DNA of 64,000 nucleotides from Eriocheir sinensis (taxonomy: Eukaryota > Arthropoda > Malacostraca > Decapoda > Varunidae): NCBI RefSeq assembly GCF_024679095.1, contig NW_026110571.1, positions 1 through 64,000 of the forward strand, written 5' to 3'. The notes below the pieces were generated by a model. The model made no database searches. It saw only the letters and a program-made list of their open reading frames with translations, and had not been told where the DNA came from. The number at the start of each line of letters is the position of its first letter. The first letter of the stretch is position 1. Shown piece after piece: positions 58,690 through 64,000 of the stretch. The translations under genes and the position numbers were made by a program.

Positions 58690-58890
58690 ACTTTCACAGT
58701 GGCTCCGGATCAGAGAGGCATGGCTGAACTCATCCGAGAGCACCAGATAGCCCGGGCCAAGCAGCGAGGGCAGGTTGAGCACATTGGTGGTGAAGCCCAT
58801 GCAGAAGGTGATGACGTCCTCCACCCCAAGGAACTCCGCCACCAGCGCCTCCAATTTTTTTGTGAATTTCAAGAGTTCCAGTTGAACAAA
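58690..58890 (-). pseudogene. SPTLC2: Serine palmitoyltransferase subunit 2-like exon
   Basis: Minus strand: KKLEALVAEFLGVEDVITF, CMGFTTNVLNLPSLLG, PGYLVLSDEFSHASLI, clearly the SPTLC2 stretch LEDLVARFLGVE...MGFATNSMNIPALVG...LILSDELNHASL. It ends with RSH before a possible donor (CACT/GTGAAAG at 58697). The next family segment (LSGATIR) is missing and the exon phases do not fit the downstream exon at 58482, so this is a pseudogene or an exon is lost. The 5' limit is unclear: no clean acceptor AG is seen before about 58890. Confidence 0.78.
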
Positions 58891-58906
58891 AAGGAAGGTA
58901 ATTTCT

Positions 58907-58908
<2 letters not shown>

Positions 58909-58998
<90 letters not shown>
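58909..58998. repeat. (GT)n and (GA)n joined to the LINE C tail
   Basis: GT run, TATGA, then about 29 GA units ending exactly at the 3' end of LINE C copy 3. Confidence 0.95.
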
Positions 58999-59001
<3 letters not shown>

Positions 59002-59058
59002 AGACCCCATGGTCCAGACTTGGTGGTCTGTCCTTAAACCTAAGTGATTTTACATTAA

Positions 59059-61930
59059 TCAGAAGACTCCAAAACGTTGCATTTCTACTCTAGTTGATAT
59101 TAAGTTGAAGGAAGTGACGGTCGAGCTTATTTTGAAGGAGTCAATCGTGTTACACTGGACCACTGACGGTGGAAGCTTATTCCATTCTCGCACTACAACG
59201 TTGGTGAAGAAAAATTTGGTGCAGTCTGAATTTACTTGTCTACATCTGAGTTTTACGCCATTGTTCCTCGTGCGCAAAGTGTCATCGATCATAAACAATG
59301 TTGATCTGTCTACATTCGTGAAACCATTAAGTATTTTAAAACATTCGATCAGTTTTCCTCGGAGGCGACGTTTCTCAAGAGAACATGTTAAGGGTAGAAA
59401 TCCTTTCTTCGTAGGATTTGTTGCGCAAGGAAGGATCATTTTCGTTGCCCGACGCTGAACACCTTCTAATTTAGCAATATCCTTTGCATGGTGGGGAGAC
59501 CAAAACTGTACCGCATATTCCAAGTGGGGTCTGACTAAACTGTTGTAGAGCGAGTATTACATCTTTATTCTTGAATGCAAAGTTTCTTTTAATGAAGCCC
59601 AACATTCTGTTCGCTTTATTTGCTGCATCGATGCATTGCTGTGAGAATTTGAGGTTTGACGCGATTTTGACCCCAAGTCTTTGACGCATTGAACGCTTTT
59701 GAGTTTAACGCCGCGCATTTCGTATTCGAACTTCTTATTCCTCGTTCCAACTTGAAGGACCTGGCACTTGTCTACGTTAAAGGGCATCTCCCATCTATCC
59801 GACCAAGCTGAAATTTTGTGCAAATCCTCTTGGAGGCTTTGCCTGTCTTCGTCAGTGAGAACCGAGTTGCCAATCTTTGTGTCGTCTGCAAATTTACTAA
59901 TGCGGTTATTGAGTCCAACATCCACGTCGTTGATGTAAATAATGAAGAGCACTGGGCCAAGGACCGAGCCCTGAGGGACGCCACTAGTGACAGGCGCCCA
60001 CTCTGAGTTAAATCCGTCGATCACTACTCTTTGTTGTCTGTTGCTCAACCAATTCGCGATCCATTGGTTTACTTGACCGTCAATACCTATTTGCTTTAAT
60101 TTGTAAAGTAATTTATGATGCGGGACTTTATCAAACGCTTTCTGGAAATCAAGATAGACTACGTCCAGTGATTTGGTTACGTCATAAACAGTGAAGAGGT
60201 CGTTATAAAGGTTAATAGGTTTGATAGGCAGGATCTTTTGTTTCGGAAGCCATGTTGTGAGTCCCCAATCAATGAGTGGCTTTCAAGGTAATTCACAATT
60301 TTGTCTCTAATTATGCCCTCCAGTAGCTTACCTACAACCGAAGTTAGACTAATGGGCCTGTAATTACCTGGTACTTTTTTGTCTCCTTTCTTGAAAATCG
60401 GTGTCACGTTAGCCTTTTTCCAATCTGAAGGGACGATGCCTTGTCGCAAGGACATATTGAATACGGTTGTGAGGAGGAGAGTATTTCGCTCTTTGTTTCT
60501 TTCAGCAGAGTTGGATATACTTTGTCAGGTCCAGGACTTTTATTTGTTTTAAGTGAATGGAGAGCTTTAAGGACTTCATCGGTTGTTATTTCAAAATTAG
60601 GCAATGCATGCTCGAGATTTACAATAGTACTGGTGTTGGTGGTAGCGAGAGGAAGACTGTTAGTATTAAACACCGAGGAAAAGTAATTGTTTAAGAGGTT
60701 TGCAATGTGTTGGCTGTCAGTCACTAGTGCACCGTCGCTGTTTGTTAAAGGTCCAATACCACTTTTGATCGCCTTTCTGTTGTTTATGTAACTGAAGAAA
60801 GATTTCGGATTATTTTTACAGTTGGCTGCAATATTTTCTTCGTATCTACGCTTTGCCTGACCTACTAGTCTTTTTACTCGTCGCCTGGCATCATTATAAA
60901 GTCTAATGTTTTCGGGCGTGCTTTGTTCTTTCTTTAACCTGTAAAATAATTTTCTCTCATTGACTGATTGTTTAATTTCGCTATTAAACCACGGTGGGCT
61001 TTTATTAGTGTTAATTCGCTTCTCGCACAAGGGGACGAATGTGTTCTGCTGAGTGAGTAAGTGATTTTCAAAGTATAGCCAGGCTTCCTCTACGTTGCCG
61101 TCATCTGATAGTTGTATTTCTGTTAGTTTTTGTCGGATTTCTACGAAGTTAGCTCTTTTGAAATTGGGCACCTTTACTTTATTTTCAGTCACTGATGATT
61201 GAGCTTTAATGTCGACGCGCACTAATTTATGATCGCAAGAACCGAGGTGTTCTCCTACCGTGACACTACTGACTAGGTTATCTTGGGTTGTTATAACAAG
61301 GTCGAGTATAATTATTATTTTGTCGAGTTGGCTCAGAAACCATTTGGCTTAGATAATTTTCTTCTAGAAATTCGATCATTCTATGTGACTCGCCTTCTGT
61401 ACCTGACAGTGTCGCCCAGTCGATATGGGGGAGGTTAAAGTCTCCTAATATCAGTGAGTCGCTGTTATTAAGTGACTGCCTTAAGACGCTGTACATTTCA
61501 AGGTCGTCATCGAGTGATTGCCCGGGAGGTCTGTAGGTGACAGATATATTTAAGTTGACTTTTGCAATGTTTACTCGCACGCACAAATGTTCAACGTTAC
61601 TGTTTCCCGGTGTTTTGTCAGTGGGTTGCAAATAGCTTTTGACATAAAGGGCGACGCCACCGCCTCTACGGTTTACACGATCTTTGTTGAAGAGTCTGTA
61701 GCCATCTATGTTGTATTCGGAACTTAAATCAATATTTGTGGTGTCGATAAATGTTTCGGTTATAGCAATTATGTCAAAATTTTCTGTTAAAGCAAGACAT
61801 CTCAGTTCATCAAATTTGTTTCTTAGGCTACGCGCATTGAAACTAAGGATTTTTAAGTTATCTAGAGGCCTGGTAATAGAGGTGGTGGTACTTGCGGGAT
61901 CACGGTTACGGGTTTGTTGTGATGCACGGC
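59059..61930 (-). pseudogene. LINE C ORF2: APE endonuclease and reverse transcriptase (about five frameshifts)
   Basis: Endonuclease blocks: FNARSLRNKFDELR (about 61830), AITETFI, RGGGVALYVKSYL (about 61650), YRPPGQS, LILGDFNLPHIDW (about 61430), then GSCDHKLVRVDIK (about 61220). Linker: SPPWFNSEIKQSVNERK. RT: TNKSPGPDKVYPTLL (about 60530), [75 protein letters not shown] (59881-59892), MEYAVQFWSPHH, LEKRRLRGKLIECFKIL. Frame changes lie near 61290, 60440, 60210, 59670 and 59420-59540, plus the same late shift as in copy 1. All catalytic motifs survive, so decay is by small indels rather than large deletion. Confidence 0.87.
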
Positions 61931-61936
61931 GTCTAT

Positions 61937-62990
61937 TTACACGGGCGGGGTGGAGGGACGTGGCCGTGACTCGTTTTTTGTTCGGATGACACGCACTGCT
62001 TCGTTGAGGAGCCTTCCGAGTCTGGCTGCCCCGATGGGAGAAAGGTGCAATCCGTCCCTGTGAAAGAGTTCATTTTGTCCATAGAAATTGTCCCATGCGT
62101 TTAGGAACTCCACGTCAAGCTCCCTACAAAGAGTCTGTAAGCGGTTGTTTAGGCTGAAGGCCTTACTGAAAAAGTCGCTCTCCGCCCAAGTCCGTGGTAG
62201 AATTCCTGAAATCAAAATGTTAGGGGATTTAGTCTTATACTGCTGGATGAGCCTACGGTACTTCTCCAGGAGTTCCTCAGACCGGGTCGTGGTGACGTCG
62301 TTCGTACCTGTGTGAATAACAAACAGTGAATCATTAGTAGCCTGGTGGGAGATCTCCTCAAGAGCAGCAGTTATGTCGTCGATCCCAGCACCAGGATAGC
62401 AATAGTTCCGTCTTCGACGAGGAACTCTGCCGCAGAACTCAACGACCTGCTGGCGAATCATGGAGTCACCCACCAGGAAGGTGCTCTCCTGCTCGTCCTC
62501 CTCCTCCAGAATGGCAAACCTGTTGAAGCAATGAACAGGATAAATCGCTTGTCTGGCTGGCTTGGCTCCTCCATTCACGACGGTGAAGCCATCATGGTCG
62601 GTGCCACTAGTATCCTCCCGTTGCGTGGTGTTGTCCGCTGGTGTCGACGGTACCGCTGAGGGCAAGGGGGCGGTTGGAGAAGGGTTTGGCACCACAGCAA
62701 CGTTAGCCTGGATGAATTCCTGCAAGGAGGCAACAGTGCGAAAGCTCTATTATTTTATTCTGACCTGCTTCCATCTTCTCTTCTTGCTCCTGCAGTCTTG
62801 TCTCGAGATGCTGCCTGGTGAGAGAAAGCTCTATTATTTTATTCTGGCCTTCTTCCATCTTCTCTTCCTGCTCCTGCAGTCTTGTCTCGAGATGCTGCCT
62901 GGACAGACACAGTCGACAGACAGCAGAACGCCCTGTAAAAAAGTGAGCTGAGAAGCTACCGTTACAAGTACTGCACTTCTTAGGCGCCAT
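61937..62990 (-). pseudogene. LINE C ORF1: zinc-binding head, coiled coil with doubled 28-residue repeat, SGNH esterase (one frameshift)
   Basis: The start (62990, MAPKKCSTCNGSF) has A at -3 and precedes a Cys-x2-Cys pair and CRLC, a small zinc-binding head. The coiled coil RQHLETRLQEQEEKMEEG is present twice, 84 bp (28 codons, four heptads) apart. After a one-base shift near 62730 the second frame (62725-61937) holds a Pro/Ser linker and the SGNH esterase: FLVGDSMIRQQ, VIHTGTNDVTTT, HRDGLHLSPIG. The catalytic Ser, Asn, Asp and His are all present. The protein ends at STPPV, identical to the fragment at 19900-20541. In family terms it should be an RNA-binding, self-associating partner of ORF2. 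Confidence 0.86.
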
Positions 62991-63039
62991 CTTAGCTGAA
63001 ATGAAAGAGATAAAAACACAGAGTGCAGGGGATTAGGAA

Positions 63040-63970
63040 AGGGGGTGAGGTGTGTTAGAGGTAGTTTAGTAATGGAGGAAAAGTGAGAGAGAGGAGGAGT
63101 AGGAAGGGATGTGAGGTGAGTAAAAAGGGGGAAAGAGAGGTGTGTGATATCAAGGAGGGTTAGGAAATAGGTGAGGTGGGAGAGAGGAGGAGTAGGAAGG
63201 GATGTGAGGTGAGTAAAGAAGGGGAAAGGGAGGCGGTGAGTGAGGTGTGTGAGATCAAGGAGGGTTAGGAAATAGGTGAGGTGGGAGAGAGGAGGAGTAG
63301 GAAGAGATGTGAGGTGAGTAAAGAGGGGAAGAGAGGCGGTGAGTGAGGTGTGTGAGATCAAGGAGGGTTAGGAAATAGGTGAGGTGGGAGAGGAGGAGTA
63401 GGAAGGGATGTGAGGTGAGTAAAGAGGGGGAAAGGGAGGCGGTGAGTGAGGTGTGTGAGATCAAGGAGGATTAGGAAATAGGTGAGATGAGTGAGAGGGA
63501 GTTTGGGAAAGGAGGTAAGTGGGAGAGGGGAGGAGTAGGAAGGGATGTGAGGTGAGTGAGGTGTGTGAGAACAAGAAAGGTTAAGAAAGAGGCGAGGTAA
63601 GGTGGGTGAAAGGATGGGTAAATAGGATGTGAGGTAAGGTGAGTGAGGGGGGAAGGGCTTAGAAATATGTGGAGGTGAGGGAGGAGTAGGAAGGGCTAAT
63701 CCTCTAGGGGATGAGGAGGAGCAAAAGGGATGTGAGGTGAGCGAGGGTGGGGGGGGGGGCTTAGGTGAGGTGAGGAAAAGGGGTGTAGGAAGTGTTAATC
63801 CTCTAGGGGATTTAAAGAGGGTGTAATGAGGAGGAGCAGATTGAATCCTCAGGGAATTCAAAGGGTGGGTTGTCGACACACCCAAATCACGCGTGAGACA
63901 CTCGGGAATTCCTCAGGGAATTCAAAGGGTGGGTTGTCGACACACCCAAATCACGCGTGAGACACTCGGG
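63040..63970. repeat. Tandem repeats in the presumed 5' UTR of LINE C copy 3
   Basis: 63050-63530 is an array of about 115-120 bp units with GATCAAGGAGGRTTAGGAAA, TAGGTGAGGTGGGAGAG, AGGAGTAGGAAGGGATGTG and GAGGTGAGTAAAG. At 63846-63968 a different unit of about 66 bp (CAGGGAATTCAAAGGG to GAGACACTCGGGAA) occurs twice. Both lie upstream of ORF1 in the element's direction and may be promoter-like monomers. Confidence 0.75.
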
Positions 63971-64000
63971 AACACAAAGTCACACTCGGGACACACGAAA

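Larger units (their letters stand above)
58997..63000 (-). mobile_element. CR1-like LINE, family C copy 3, nearly full length
   Basis: Has ORF1 (62990-61937), ORF2 endonuclease (about 61900-61170) and RT (about 60600-59059), then a short 3' UTR. Presumed 5' UTR continues to the window end. It is the reference copy for the truncated family members at 18262, 19706, 19870 and 24639. Confidence 0.92.

Overview
This window looks like nuclear DNA of an arthropod, most likely a decapod crustacean. The evidence is the extreme density of long dinucleotide microsatellites (GA/CT, CA/GT, TA), several families of CR1-like LINEs whose ORF1 carries an SGNH esterase domain, TTAGG-type motifs inside a satellite, and spliceosomal introns in the transposon genes. 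The species call is inference. No intact single-copy host gene was found. The only host-gene homology is a broken two-exon piece of a serine palmitoyltransferase subunit (SPTLC2/lace type) at 58.3-58.9 kb.

Layout. 0-3.3 kb: minus-strand CR1-like LINE (family F) with complete ORF1 and a broken ORF2 running off the window edge. 3.3-8.3 kb: purine-rich DNA, a 44-bp minisatellite with 316-bp higher-order structure, a minus-strand LINE 3' half (family B), a TTAGG-bearing 68-bp satellite and two more arrays. 8.3-10.9 kb: plus-strand LINE A. 10.9-18.2 kb: pyrimidine-rich DNA, microsatellites, a second B copy (13.0-14.15 kb), a short LINE D 3' end (15.4 kb) and two divergent satellites. 18.2-25.8 kb: a cluster of LINE C and A pieces, including a tail-to-tail palindrome and a C/A chimera. 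25.8-30.4 kb: microsatellites, 136-bp satellite, and an inverted repeat whose arms carry TGACGTCA motifs. 30.4-40.6 kb: a decayed two-gene DNA transposon. 40.7-42.6 kb: LINE E with its catalytic core deleted. 42.6-55.5 kb: microsatellites, tRNA-derived SINE-like pieces, a 340-bp repeat in inverted orientation and a 28-bp minisatellite. 55.5-58.3 kb: LINE fragments, including an RTE-type element joined to another LINE. 58.3-59 kb: SPTLC2-like fragments. 59-64 kb: nearly full-length minus-strand LINE C with a tandemly repeated presumed 5' UTR.

The most interesting unit is the 30.4-40.6 kb transposon. On the plus strand is a three-exon gene joining a SAP-like domain, a SWIM zinc finger and a YqaJ/lambda-exonuclease-type nuclease. 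Convergent to it on the minus strand is a three-exon THAP plus DDE transposase gene. A LINE (family D) and CT, CA and TA microsatellites have grown inside it. This gene pair matches what I remember of the ISL2EU branch of the PIF/Harbinger-ISL2EU-Spy group; the transposase would cut and join, and the nuclease may help resection or recombination. Both genes carry single-base frameshifts, so this copy is probably dead unless those are assembly errors.

The LINE genes are related by role. ORF1 (zinc-binding head, coiled coil, esterase) would coat element RNA. ORF2 (APE endonuclease plus reverse transcriptase) would nick target DNA and copy the RNA from its 3' tail. Nearly all copies are 5'-truncated or frameshifted.
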